DNA of 16,796 nucleotides from Acidimicrobiia bacterium (GCA_009926705.1 RFOJ01000007.1:1-16796), one strand, 5' to 3'. Shown: positions 7,465 through 14,771, counted from the stretch's first letter. Made by a program: numbers and translations. The notes: generated by a model from the letters alone, not told the origin.

Positions 7465-8016
7465 TCAGACCGCGAACGGCGTGCGAGTCCAGTGCTCTTC
7501 CGTGTCGTTGCGGTAACCCGACGGGGCGATTCCGACCAGTCGTGAGACGTGGATCGGGTCGTCAAACCCGCGGAGCATGAACTCGCCGATCGGCTCGGCG
7601 GTGATGCCTTCAGGCAGGTGCCGGGCCTGTTCGGTGGGTATGAGTACCCCGTACCGAGCGGCTTCGTCGCACAGCCGCGAAGCCAGGTTCGGTGCGTCTC
7701 CGATGTAGTCCTCGCCCTCAAAAAGGATGATGTCGCCGCTCGCCATTCCGATGCGCAGGCGCAGGTCGCCAAGCCGCTCGGCGAAGCGACGCTGCAGCTC
7801 CATCGCGAAGATGACGCCGCTGTTCTGGTCGGTCGCAATCGCCATGAATCCGTCCCCGAGAAACTTGTCGATGCGCACGCCGGTTTCCGACGCGAGGTCA
7901 CGCGAGACCGCGCGGAAGTCTTTGAGCATCGCCTTGGCTTGGTCGTCATCGGTGCGCTGGATGAACGCGGTAAACCCCGACAAGTCGACGAACAGAATCG
8001 TGCGCGGGTAACGCAT
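7465..8016 (-). CDS. Compact class III adenylate cyclase (single catalytic domain)
   Basis: A 183-residue protein consisting almost only of a class III nucleotide cyclase homology domain, expected to make cAMP from ATP. All six canonical residues are present with family spacing: metal-binding Asp11 (FVDLSGFT) and Asp55 (LGDGF), adenine-selecting Lys51 and Asp103, transition-state Asn110 and Arg114 (GDAPNLASRL). Lys/Asp predicts ATP rather than GTP as substrate. There is no membrane segment or added sensor domain, so it should be a cytoplasmic homodimer. ATG 8016 is chosen because a TAGCAT -10 (8032-8027) ends 10 nt upstream; a start farther out would run into the VWA gene. It is convergent with the AAA+ gene (34 nt apart) and divergent from the VWA gene (26 nt apart), sitting between two functional partners. 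Confidence 0.85.
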   Translation of the reverse strand: MRYPRTILFVDLSGFTAFIQRTDDDQAKAMLKDFRAVSRDLASETGVRIDKFLGDGFMAIATDQNSGVIFAMELQRRFAERLGDLRLRIGMASGDIILFEGEDYIGDAPNLASRLCDEAARYGVLIPTEQARHLPEGITAEPIGEFMLRGFDDPIHVSRLVGIAPSGYRNDTEEHWTRTPFAV

Positions 8017-8026
8017 CGTGACACCA

Positions 8027-8036
8027 ATGCTACGGT
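8027..8036. promoter_or_regulatory. Overlapping divergent -10 elements (cyclase / VWA gene)
   Basis: ATGCTACGGT reads as TACGGT on plus (8031-8036), 6 nt before ATG 8043, and as TAGCAT on minus (8032-8027), 10 nt before ATG 8016. Both hexamers fit TANNNT and share the TA step at 8031-8032, so polymerase should be able to open only one direction at a time. -35 matches on either side are poor. Confidence 0.55.
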
Positions 8037-8042
8037 TCGCGT

Positions 8043-10058
8043 ATGGCTGCGCGATTCCGGTACTCCAGGTGGGACGGCACACAGCATGGCTTCGAGCTCG
8101 ATGCTGACTCCGTCATCAAAGAAGTCACCGACGAACTCATCCATCACGGCGACCCGAATGCCGCGCTGCGGCGCATCATGCAGCAAGGTCTGCGCGACCG
8201 CAACGGTAGGCAGATCGAGGGTCTTCGTGACACGCTCAACCGACTGCGTGAGCGACGAAAACAGATACGTGAGAGCGGCAAACTCGGCGGTGAGTTCGAC
8301 GACGTCGCAAAGGAACTGAGCGACATCGTCGACGAAGAGCGTCTCGCCGTCGACGAAGCAGAACGAACCGCGAGTGACTCAGGCGACAGTCGTCGTGCCA
8401 GCGTCGCACGCGATGCCGCCGTCGACCGAAGACTGCAACTCGACATGCTGCCCGACGATCTCGCGCGCAAAGTTGATGCGCTGACCCACTACGACTTCCA
8501 GTCGCGTGATGCGCAACAGCGCTTTGAGAAGCTCGTAGAGCGCCTGCGCCAGCAAGTACAGCAGCGCCAATTCGAACAAGTGTCGAGTGCGGCGAAGAAC
8601 ATGTCACCGGAAGATGTCGCGCGAATGAAAGACATGATGTCGGCGCTCAACGAGATGATCGACCGCCGCGAGCGGGGTGAGGATCCGCAGTTCGAGAAGT
8701 TCATGGAGGAGTTCGGTGACTTCTTCCCCGAAAATCCGGCGACGCTCGACGAGCTGCTTGAACTGCTGGCAAAGCGCATGGCTGCAGCCCAGGCGATGCT
8801 CAACTCGATGACTCCCGAACAACGCGAAGAGTTGCGCAACCTCATGTCGCAGATGTTGGACGACACCGATCTGCAGTGGCAGATGGATCGACTCTCGGAG
8901 CGGCTCCAGCGCGCGTACCCCGGCATGGACTGGGATGGGAGCCAGCAATTCAGCGGCGACCGACCGATGCCATTCGGCGAAGCCCTGCAAAGCATCCAGG
9001 AGCTCAATGATCTCGACAACCTCGAGCAGTTCCTCAACAATGCGGCGTCACCTGCCGCCCTTCAAGAAGTCGACCTCGACGCCGTGCGCAGGATGCTCGG
9101 GGATGTCTCAGCAGAGTCGCTCGATCGGCTCTCAAAACTGACTGAAACCCTCCGCCAAGCAGGACTCATCGACCAGAAGGAAGGTCGGCTCGAACTCACC
9201 CCTCGTGGGTTGCGCAGCATCGGTAAGGAAGCCCTTCGGGACCTCTTTGGCCGTCTCGAACGCGACGCGCTCGGTCAGCACCGCATCGAACGAATCGGCG
9301 CGGGTCACGAGCGTGCTCACGAAACGAAGGCATACGAGTACGGCGACCCCTTCCACCTCGACCTGCAGGGCACGCTGCGAAACACGCTGCGTCGGCAGGG
9401 CGGCGGTCTACCGCTCCGGCTGCATCCGGACGACTTCGAAATTGACCAGACCGAGCAACTCACCCGCTCGTCGACGGTGCTCATGGTCGACTTGTCGCTC
9501 TCCATGCCGATGCGCGACAACTTCTTGCCGGCAAAGAAAGTGGCGATGGCGCTCCACGCGCTCATTTCGTCGCAGTTTCCCCGTGACTACCTGGGCCTCG
9601 TCGGATTCAGCGAGACGGCCAGGGAGATTCGCCACGAGCAGCTACCGGAAGTCTCCTGGGATTTCGTCTACGGCACCAACATGCAGCACGGTTTCGCGCT
9701 GGCGCGGGGCATGCTCGCCCGCCAGACCGGCACCAAGCAGATCATCATGATCACCGACGGCGAGCCGACCGCCCACGTCCAGAGTGACGGCGAAGTGTTC
9801 TTCAGCTACCCCCCGGCGTACGCCACCCTCGAAGCCACGCTGAGGGAAGTGCTGCGCTGCACGCGAGATGACATCCGCATCAACACCTTCATGCTCGATG
9901 CCGACGGCGGGTTGCGAGGCTTCGTTGAGCAACTCACGCAGATCAACAAAGGTCGGGCTTTCTTCACGACCCCCGAGACGCTCGGGGAGTACGTGCTCGT
10001 CGACTTCCTCGAACACAAGCGCTCGTTGCGACGCAGTAGCGGTCGACGCGCGAGCTGA
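8043..10058 (+). CDS. VWA-domain (MIDAS) protein, partner of the AAA+ ATPase
   Basis: A 671-residue soluble protein with a long charged helical N-terminal region (about 45-410, many Glu/Arg/Gln, probable coiled coils) and a C-terminal von Willebrand A domain (about 475-660). The metal-ion-dependent adhesion site is complete: DLSLS (Asp483, Ser485, Ser487), Thr545 in GTNMQHG, and Asp572 in ITDGEPT. There is no signal peptide, so it is cytoplasmic. By analogy to Mg-chelatase ChlD, RavA/ViaA and CbbQ/CbbO systems it should dock on the AAA+ ring at 6015-7430 and link ATP hydrolysis to a client (inference). ATG 8043 lies 6 nt after the TACGGT -10. The basic tail (KRSLRRSSGRR) is unusual. It is not organised like a classical ChlD, which usually carries its own AAA-like domain; none is evident here. 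Confidence 0.87.
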   Translation: MAARFRYSRWDGTQHGFELDADSVIKEVTDELIHHGDPNAALRRIMQQGLRDRNGRQIEGLRDTLNRLRERRKQIRESGKLGGEFDDVAKELSDIVDEERLAVDEAERTASDSGDSRRASVARDAAVDRRLQLDMLPDDLARKVDALTHYDFQSRDAQQRFEKLVERLRQQVQQRQFEQVSSAAKNMSPEDVARMKDMMSALNEMIDRRERGEDPQFEKFMEEFGDFFPENPATLDELLELLAKRMAAAQAMLNSMTPEQREELRNLMSQMLDDTDLQWQMDRLSERLQRAYPGMDWDGSQQFSGDRPMPFGEALQSIQELNDLDNLEQFLNNAASPAALQEVDLDAVRRMLGDVSAESLDRLSKLTETLRQAGLIDQKEGRLELTPRGLRSIGKEALRDLFGRLERDALGQHRIERIGAGHERAHETKAYEYGDPFHLDLQGTLRNTLRRQGGGLPLRLHPDDFEIDQTEQLTRSSTVLMVDLSLSMPMRDNFLPAKKVAMALHALISSQFPRDYLGLVGFSETAREIRHEQLPEVSWDFVYGTNMQHGFALARGMLARQTGTKQIIMITDGEPTAHVQSDGEVFFSYPPAYATLEATLREVLRCTRDDIRINTFMLDADGGLRGFVEQLTQINKGRAFFTTPETLGEYVLVDFLEHKRSLRRSSGRRAS

Positions 10059-10111
10059 AGTTCCGACCTCTCGCTCACGAGCGTCGCGCGACTCGCCGCT
10101 CGATGACTTGC

Positions 10112-10131
10112 GCAGGTGGGGGTGAACCTGC
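10112..10131 (+). other. Inverted repeat upstream of whiB2
   Basis: GCAGGT-8 nt-ACCTGC forms a 6-bp stem between the VWA stop codon and the WhiB gene. No T-run follows, so a terminator is doubtful; it could be an operator or lie around the -35 region of the whiB promoter (candidate -10 TGTTAT at 10146-10151). Confidence 0.3.
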
Positions 10132-10163
10132 CAGAATGACACGGCTGTTATTTGCCAGTGGTA

Positions 10164-10175
10164 GGGAAGAAGGGG
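10164..10175 (+). promoter_or_regulatory. Purine-rich Shine-Dalgarno region deciding the whiB2 start
   Basis: GGGAAGAAGGGG lies 3 nt before GTG 10179. It supports this start over the in-frame TTG at 10152, which would place the ribosome-binding sequence inside the coding region. It is one of the few genes here with a leader. Confidence 0.45.
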
Positions 10176-10178
10176 ACC

Positions 10179-10457
10179 GTGAGTCAGCGAATCGAGAGCG
10201 CGGAAAACGACGATCGCGCTTGGCAAGACCAAGCGAACTGCCTGGGCGTCGACCCCGACCTCTTCTTTCCCGAGCGCGGCGCATCGACCCGTGAAGCCAA
10301 AGAGGTCTGCAAAGGCTGCGAAGTGCGGGAGCAGTGCCTCGAGTACGCCCTCGCCAATGGCGAGAAGTTCGGCATCTGGGGCGGACTCTCCGAACGTGAG
10401 CGTCGTCGCTTGCGCCGCCAGCGTGCGCAGGCAAACCGCGGTTCGGCCAGCGCCTGA
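10179..10457 (+). CDS. whiB2: WhiB-family Fe-S transcriptional regulator, WhiB2/WhmD-like
   Basis: A 92-residue WhiB protein, a family confined to Actinobacteria and their phages that carries a 4Fe-4S cluster and acts with the primary sigma factor. The four ligands are Cys21, Cys44, Cys47 and Cys53 (C-x22-C-x2-C-x5-C), followed by the GIWGG turn (65-69) and a basic C-terminal segment (SERERRRLRRQR) for DNA contact. STREAK, CLEYAL and FGIWGGLSERERRRL are typical of the WhiB2/WhmD subclass, which in mycobacteria and streptomycetes (as WhiB) is needed for septation. I assign the subclass from recalled signature, not alignment. It stands alone between the VWA gene and tatA. Usual length for the family is 80-110 residues. 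Confidence 0.85.
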   Translation: MSQRIESAENDDRAWQDQANCLGVDPDLFFPERGASTREAKEVCKGCEVREQCLEYALANGEKFGIWGGLSERERRRLRRQRAQANRGSASA

Positions 10458-10502
10458 CCTTGGTGCCCTCGCTCTTTTACTGATGTTCACCGCGTTCTTT
10501 CG

Positions 10503-10529
10503 TTGACATTTACCCCTGCCTGATAGGGT
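10503..10529 (+). promoter_or_regulatory. tatA promoter (leaderless)
   Basis: TTGACA (10503-10508), a 15-nt spacer and TAGGGT (10524-10529); the ATG of tatA begins 6 nt later, at the predicted transcription start. The -35 is a perfect consensus match, the best in the window, though the spacer is short. Confidence 0.6.
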
Positions 10530-10535
10530 GCGACC

Positions 10536-10724
10536 ATGCCCGGCGGCCCAGAAATTTGGATCATCATCGCTCTTGTCGTAGTGCTCTTCGGAGGCGCTCG
10601 CCTGCCGAAGATTGCTCGCAATCTCGGAAGAGCCCAAGCCGAATTGAAGAAGGGTCTCGCCGAAGGTAACGCCGAAGCGAACAAAGACTCCAAACCCGAA
10701 GGCAACGCCACCCCGCAAGCCTGA
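10536..10724 (+). CDS. tatA: Sec-independent (twin-arginine) translocase subunit TatA
   Basis: A 62-residue TatA/E protein that would form the pore-like assembly exporting folded proteins. It has a short N-terminal membrane helix (about 7-19, IWIIIALVVVLFG), the family FGxxRLP hinge (FGGARLP, 18-24), then an amphipathic helix (about 22-43, KIARNLGRAQAELKKGL) and a hydrophilic tail. The Glu near the start (Glu6) resembles the polar residue typical of this position in TatA. No tatB or tatC is adjacent, as is common in actinomycetes where tatA/tatC map elsewhere. It has its own promoter and is convergent with ppx. Confidence 0.9.
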   Translation: MPGGPEIWIIIALVVVLFGGARLPKIARNLGRAQAELKKGLAEGNAEANKDSKPEGNATPQA

Positions 10725-10733
10725 GGGCAGCGG

Positions 10734-10746
10734 CACCGCATCGGTG
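10734..10746. terminator. Small hairpin between convergent tatA and ppx
   Basis: CACCG-CAT-CGGTG, 5 bp with a 3-nt loop, lies in the 47-nt gap between the two stop codons. There is no T-run on either strand, so a terminator role is tentative. Confidence 0.2.
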
Positions 10747-10771
10747 GCGTGCTCGTCGGTCAGTCTGAGGA

Positions 10772-12310
10772 CTACGCCTCGCTGAACTTCACCTTCCGCT
10801 TGCTCACGTCGGCCAGCAGTCCTTTTCGTTCATTGGCCGCGTAGACGTTGAGGCCGATATCGGCCTTCTTGCCCCGCGACTTGGCGGCGATCAATACTTC
10901 TGCGTCGGAGATCTTGACGCTGACTGATTTCACTCGGCCGTCGTAGGTGCGATCGAGCCCGATTGCTACTCGGAGGATTCCGGCAAGCGTCCGCACGATC
11001 TGCTGGTCGGAGGCGCTCAATCTCGCGAACTCCGGATGCTCGGGCTTCGGAACGCTCTTTCGGTGGTAGCGGGCTACTTGCGCGACGATCTCAACTTCGC
11101 GATCGCTGAGGCCCATCAGTTCGGCGTTTCGCACGAGGTAATACGTATGCAGGTGGTGTTTTGCGTGAGACACTACGACGCCGACGTTGGCGAGTAGCGC
11201 TGCGAACTCCAGGTACTTTCGGCTCTCGGGCGCCAGCCCGAGCGTCTCGTCGAGTTCGTCGAAGAGTTGGCCGGCAAGTTCGGCCACGTGCTGCGAGTGG
11301 TCGGGTCGGTCATCGCATCGGTCGGCAAGCTGCTGCACGCTGCGACGTGCGGCATCATGATCTTCGTCGACCTCGATGAGGCCCTCACGACGGAGCGTGT
11401 CGAGCAGCAGACCTTCGCGCAGCGCGTAGTCGGAGAACATGATCGACTTGAGCTCGAAGACATCGACGAGCCCTTCGAGAATGAGCGCACCGGCGAGGAT
11501 GATGTCTCCGCGGTTCGACTCCAACCCGAAGCGCTCGATACGTTCTTCGACGGTCGCAACCGACTGAAGTTTTGCGACCACGTCACGCACCTCATCACCG
11601 CTGAACTCGAATCGGTTCATGCTCTTTGGTTCTGGCTCGCCGCGCAATCTCAGGATCATCCGAGCGACTGTTTCGGCGGTGCCTGATGACGCAGCCACGA
11701 CTTCAAAGCCCAGTTCTGACACTTCCGGTGCCACGACCGAGAGCATCGAGCGGATGAACGCCCTGCAACTCGGCACGGCGCTCGGGTGCAGCGCGCTGCC
11801 GGAGAAGAACCTGTCGGTCAGTCGAACCGCCCCGAGCTTGAAACTGCGCGCGAACAGAACCTCGTCGTCGAGCCCGACGACCACCTCTGTCGAGCCGCCG
11901 CCGATGTCGCACACGAACATCGACCGATCGTGGATGCCGATGGCATTCAGCACCCCGAGGTGGATGAGGCGGGCCTCTTCGACCCCGGACACCACCTCGA
12001 TTTCGAGGCCGGTCGACTTGCGCACCTGTTTGAGGAAGTCGGATCGATTCTTGGCCTCCCTCACGGCGCTCGTGGCAACGGCACGGACCTCTGCTTCGTG
12101 TGACTCTGCGATCTTTGACAGTCGCACGAGGCACTTCACGCCCCTTTCGATCGCCTCGTCGGAGAGTTGTTTCATGTCGCCACCACCGTGGCCGAGGCGA
12201 ACCACTTCTTTTTCTCGGGTGACGACTTCAAACCCCCCGGGAACGGGTTTGGCAACGACGAGGTGGAAGCTGTTCGTGCCGATGTCCAGTGCGGCTACGA
12301 GGTCACTCAC
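10772..12310 (-). CDS. ppx: Exopolyphosphatase / pppGpp phosphohydrolase (Ppx/GppA family)
   Basis: A 512-residue Ppx/GppA protein that removes terminal phosphate from polyphosphate or converts pppGpp to ppGpp. The ASKHA-fold phosphatase half shows phosphate-1 loop DIGTNSFHL (9-17), catalytic Glu in SGVEEARL (111/112) and phosphate-2 loop CDIGGGSTE (134-142). The C-terminal half (about 320-512) is the HD-like domain of long Ppx proteins (YLEFAALL, SHAKHHLHTYYL, ARYHRKS); the usual His-Asp/Glu pair is replaced by Ala374-Asn375, so this domain is probably structural or RNA/polyP-binding. GTG 12310 is chosen because TATCGT (12324-12319) ends 8 nt upstream; a longer reading would overlap the divergent 85-codon gene. 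Whether polyP or pppGpp is preferred cannot be decided from sequence. Confidence 0.88.
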   Translation of the reverse strand: MSDLVAALDIGTNSFHLVVAKPVPGGFEVVTREKEVVRLGHGGGDMKQLSDEAIERGVKCLVRLSKIAESHEAEVRAVATSAVREAKNRSDFLKQVRKSTGLEIEVVSGVEEARLIHLGVLNAIGIHDRSMFVCDIGGGSTEVVVGLDDEVLFARSFKLGAVRLTDRFFSGSALHPSAVPSCRAFIRSMLSVVAPEVSELGFEVVAASSGTAETVARMILRLRGEPEPKSMNRFEFSGDEVRDVVAKLQSVATVEERIERFGLESNRGDIILAGALILEGLVDVFELKSIMFSDYALREGLLLDTLRREGLIEVDEDHDAARRSVQQLADRCDDRPDHSQHVAELAGQLFDELDETLGLAPESRKYLEFAALLANVGVVVSHAKHHLHTYYLVRNAELMGLSDREVEIVAQVARYHRKSVPKPEHPEFARLSASDQQIVRTLAGILRVAIGLDRTYDGRVKSVSVKISDAEVLIAAKSRGKKADIGLNVYAANERKGLLADVSKRKVKFSEA

Positions 12311-12318
12311 TGTTTCTG

Positions 12319-12328
12319 ACGATAGCCT
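12319..12328. promoter_or_regulatory. Overlapping divergent -10 elements (ppx / 85-aa gene)
   Basis: ACGATAGCCT contains TAGCCT on plus (12323-12328) and TATCGT on minus (12324-12319), sharing the TA at 12323-12324. The minus element ends 8 nt before the ppx GTG (leaderless); the plus one is 21 nt before ATG 12350, leaving a short leader that carries a Shine-Dalgarno sequence. Confidence 0.5.
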
Positions 12329-12338
12329 CTCTCCCTCC

Positions 12339-12344
12339 GAGGAG
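12339..12344 (+). promoter_or_regulatory. Shine-Dalgarno sequence of the 85-aa gene
   Basis: GAGGAG with a 5-nt spacer to ATG 12350, a strong ribosome-binding site in a window where most genes appear leaderless. Confidence 0.65.
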
Positions 12345-12349
12345 TTCCG

Positions 12350-12607
12350 ATGTCTGACGTCACCAAAGAACCACCGCGCGCCCACATTCGCATCACCTAC
12401 ACGGGCCCCGTGTATCCGCACTGGGAAATCATCGGCGACTACGGCGACGCAGATCTGATTGACGAGTTTGCCCGACGCGCATACATGCGCCTTCTCTACA
12501 TCCCGATGAAAGACAGCCAGTTCCGCCGCAACCGCGAGCGCATCAACAAGGACGCCGAGAACGAGAACATCAGCGTCGAGTGGTTCCCGCCCGAAGTCAA
12601 TAACTAG
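12350..12607 (+). CDS. Uncharacterised 85-residue protein between ppx and ppk
   Basis: I do not recognise this family. The protein is soluble, acidic to neutral, without signal peptide, membrane segment or cysteine. Visible features are a likely beta strand (AHIRITYTGPVYPHW), a Trp/Tyr-rich turn (HWEIIGDYGD), a helix (LIDEFARRAYMRLLYI) and a charged segment (QFRRNRERINKDAENEN) ending in VEWFPPEV. A strong GAGGAG ribosome-binding site, its own TAGCCT -10 and sensible codon composition support a real gene. It is divergent from ppx and only 43 nt upstream of ppk, so it may be cotranscribed with ppk and could act in polyphosphate metabolism (inference from position only). Confidence 0.75.
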   Translation: MSDVTKEPPRAHIRITYTGPVYPHWEIIGDYGDADLIDEFARRAYMRLLYIPMKDSQFRRNRERINKDAENENISVEWFPPEVNN

Positions 12608-12629
12608 GTCGGGCGTCCGCCACGGCCTT

Positions 12630-12651
12630 GTTTCATGAACCGCGGGTGAAT
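12630..12651 (-). promoter_or_regulatory. Possible two-unit PHO box before ppk
   Basis: On the minus strand ATTCACCCGCG and GTTCATGAAAC are adjacent 11-nt units resembling the actinobacterial PHO-box repeat (GTTCACC-type). The right end touches the ppk start codon, an odd position for an activator, and part of it is also the palindrome TTCATGAA, so this may be chance. Confidence 0.3.
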
Positions 12652-14768
12652 TGTCCGTGACCACTCGCGGAACCAAGCGGCCTTCGGCAGCGCGAGGGTC
12701 CGTTGATGATTACCTTCCGAGTATCGACTCTCGCTTCATCAACCGAGAACTGAGCTGGCTCGAGTTCAACGAGCGCGTCCTGTCGCTCGCGCAGACCGAG
12801 CGAGTGCCGCTTCTTGAGCGACTCCGTTTTCTCGCGATCAGTGCGTCGAACCTCGACGAGTTCTACCAGGTGCGCGTCGCCGCACTGCACGACCAGATTG
12901 CCGCCGAAATCACCGAGAAGAGTTCCGACGGGCTCTCGCCGCAGCAGCAACGCAATCTCATCTCATCGCGCGTGCAACGCTTCGTGCATGAGCAAGAACG
13001 ACTGCTTAGCCACGAACTGTTGCCGGCGCTCGCACGAGAGGGTGTCCGCGTTCTGCGATGGAACAAGCTCGGCAAGCGCGCGAAGGATGCGCTGACGCTC
13101 GACTACGAGAACCGCATCTTCCCGATTCTCACGCCGTTAGCGGTCGACCCGTCGCACCCGTTTCCGTACATCTCGAACCTGGCCTTAAATCTGGCACTCA
13201 TCGTGCGCGACGCTGACACCGGCGACGAGCGATTCGCCCGAGTGAAGGTTCCGCGCAACTTCCCGCGGTTCGTACCCGTGCCGGACTCCACCGACTTCAT
13301 CCTCCTTGAAGACCTCATCGAGGCCCACCTCGATCGACTGTTTCCGGGCATGGAAATCGTGAGCGTCTCGCGATTCAGGGTGACCCGTAATGCCGACCTC
13401 TCGCTCGATGATGAGGACGCTGAAGACCTCCTTGCCGCCGTGGAGATGGAATTGCGTCGGCGACGTTTCGGTCGCGCGGTGCGACTCGAGGTGCAGTCGA
13501 ACATTCCCGAGCACGTACTCGGTCTCATGTGCACTGAACTCGAACTCGAGCCGGCCGACGTCATTCGTCATGACTCGTTCGTCGAGATGTCGGCTTTGAG
13601 CCAATTGGCGAACCTCGACCGACCAACCCTTCGATTCACGCCGTGGACGCCGGTGACCGCCGGCCGTCTCGCAGCCGCTGCCGAGGCAGGCCGATCGATG
13701 TTCGAGGTCATCCGGTCGCGACAGTTGCTCGTGCACCACCCGTACGAGTCGTTCTCATCTTCGACCGAGACGTTCGTCGAGCAGGCGGCGCGCGATCCGA
13801 AGGTGCTCTCAATCAAGATGACGATGTATCGCACGTCGGGCGACAGCCAGATTGCGAGGCATCTCATCCGTGCGGCGGAGGCGGGGAAGCAGGTAGCGGT
13901 CGTGCTCGAACTCAAGGCCCGCTTCGACGAAGCGCGCAACGTGAGCTGGGCCCGCGAACTCGAGCTTGCTGGAGTGCACGTGAACTACGGCTTGGTCGGG
14001 CTAAAGACCCACGCCAAGTGCATCCTCGTCGTGCGCGAAGAAGCTGGCGGTATCCGTCGGTACGTGCACGTCGCGACCGGCAACTACAACTCCGTCACCG
14101 CACGCGTCTACGAAGACATTGGTTTCTTCACTTGCGAAGAAGCCGTCGGTCGTGATGCGACGCAACTCTTCAACTATCTGACCGGCTACGGACGAGAGCC
14201 AGAGTACCAGCAGCTAATCGTGGCGCCGCACCAACTGAAGAAAGAACTCATCAGGCTCATCCACCACGAGGCCACGTTTGAATCCGAAGGCCGAATCACA
14301 TTGAAGCTGAACGCAATCCAAGACCCTGAAGTGATCGAAGCGTTGTATGCGGCGAGCGCCGCTGGCGTCAAGGTCGAGTTGGTCGTGCGCGGCATCTGCT
14401 GCCTGCGAGCCGGGGTTCCCGGGCTGTCCGAGAACATCAGCGTGCGCTCGGTACTGGGTCGTTATCTCGAGCACTCTCGCATCTATCGGTTCGACCATGG
14501 ACACGAAGGCAACGAGCCACTTCACCTCATCGGGTCGGCCGACCTCATGATTCGCAACTTGGCAGGTCGAGTGGAGACTCTCGTGCGGCTCACGCACCCC
14601 AAGCACCGGGCGTGGCTCGATACCGTTCTGTCGTTCCTGCTCGACGACGCAAACGTGCACTATCGACTCGGTTCTGACAACGTTTGGACGCAGGTCGGAG
14701 AGCACAACACGCCGGACGATGCCCAGCGCCAACTTCACGAATGGGTCGTCGCCACCCAGTCTCGTTGA
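12651..14768 (+). CDS. ppk: Polyphosphate kinase 1
   Basis: A 705-residue PPK1, the membrane-associated enzyme that reversibly transfers the ATP gamma-phosphate to polyphosphate; family length is about 680-720. N-terminal domain: FINRELSWLEFNERVL (29-44) and SASNLDEFYQVRV (64-76). Catalytic C domains: MYRTSGDS (392-399, ATP/Mg Arg394), predicted autophosphorylated His454 in GLKTHAKCILVV, ATGNYN (475-480) and second conserved His608 in YLEHSRIYRF, then GSADLMIRNL. Start is TTG 12651 or GTG 12657; neither has a clear Shine-Dalgarno or -10, so it may be transcribed from the promoter of the upstream 85-codon gene. The enzyme opposes the Ppx encoded 340 nt away on the other strand, and phoU follows. 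Confidence 0.93.
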   Translation: MSVTTRGTKRPSAARGSVDDYLPSIDSRFINRELSWLEFNERVLSLAQTERVPLLERLRFLAISASNLDEFYQVRVAALHDQIAAEITEKSSDGLSPQQQRNLISSRVQRFVHEQERLLSHELLPALAREGVRVLRWNKLGKRAKDALTLDYENRIFPILTPLAVDPSHPFPYISNLALNLALIVRDADTGDERFARVKVPRNFPRFVPVPDSTDFILLEDLIEAHLDRLFPGMEIVSVSRFRVTRNADLSLDDEDAEDLLAAVEMELRRRRFGRAVRLEVQSNIPEHVLGLMCTELELEPADVIRHDSFVEMSALSQLANLDRPTLRFTPWTPVTAGRLAAAAEAGRSMFEVIRSRQLLVHHPYESFSSSTETFVEQAARDPKVLSIKMTMYRTSGDSQIARHLIRAAEAGKQVAVVLELKARFDEARNVSWARELELAGVHVNYGLVGLKTHAKCILVVREEAGGIRRYVHVATGNYNSVTARVYEDIGFFTCEEAVGRDATQLFNYLTGYGREPEYQQLIVAPHQLKKELIRLIHHEATFESEGRITLKLNAIQDPEVIEALYAASAAGVKVELVVRGICCLRAGVPGLSENISVRSVLGRYLEHSRIYRFDHGHEGNEPLHLIGSADLMIRNLAGRVETLVRLTHPKHRAWLDTVLSFLLDDANVHYRLGSDNVWTQVGEHNTPDDAQRQLHEWVVATQSR

Positions 14769-14771
14769 GCA

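Noticed and set aside
7308..8186. 292-codon minus-strand frame overlapping the cyclase
   Set aside because: It is out of frame with the cyclase, which has all six catalytic residues; the composition (Ser/Arg-rich) is typical of a shadow frame.
7549..8319. 256-codon plus-strand frame across the cyclase and VWA start
   Set aside because: It is antisense to the cyclase, and its 3' end is out of frame within the VWA gene; no recognisable domain.
10078..10102. CGAGCG/CGCTCG hairpin after the VWA stop as a terminator
   Set aside because: It has a 13-nt loop, competing pairings and no T-run; too weak to annotate.
9642..10736. 364-codon minus-strand frame spanning VWA, whiB2 and tatA
   Set aside because: It is antisense to three well-supported genes and has no motif.
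11619..12458. 279-codon plus-strand frame within ppx
   Set aside because: It is antisense to the conserved phosphate-binding loops of Ppx and Ser/Thr/Arg-rich like other shadows.
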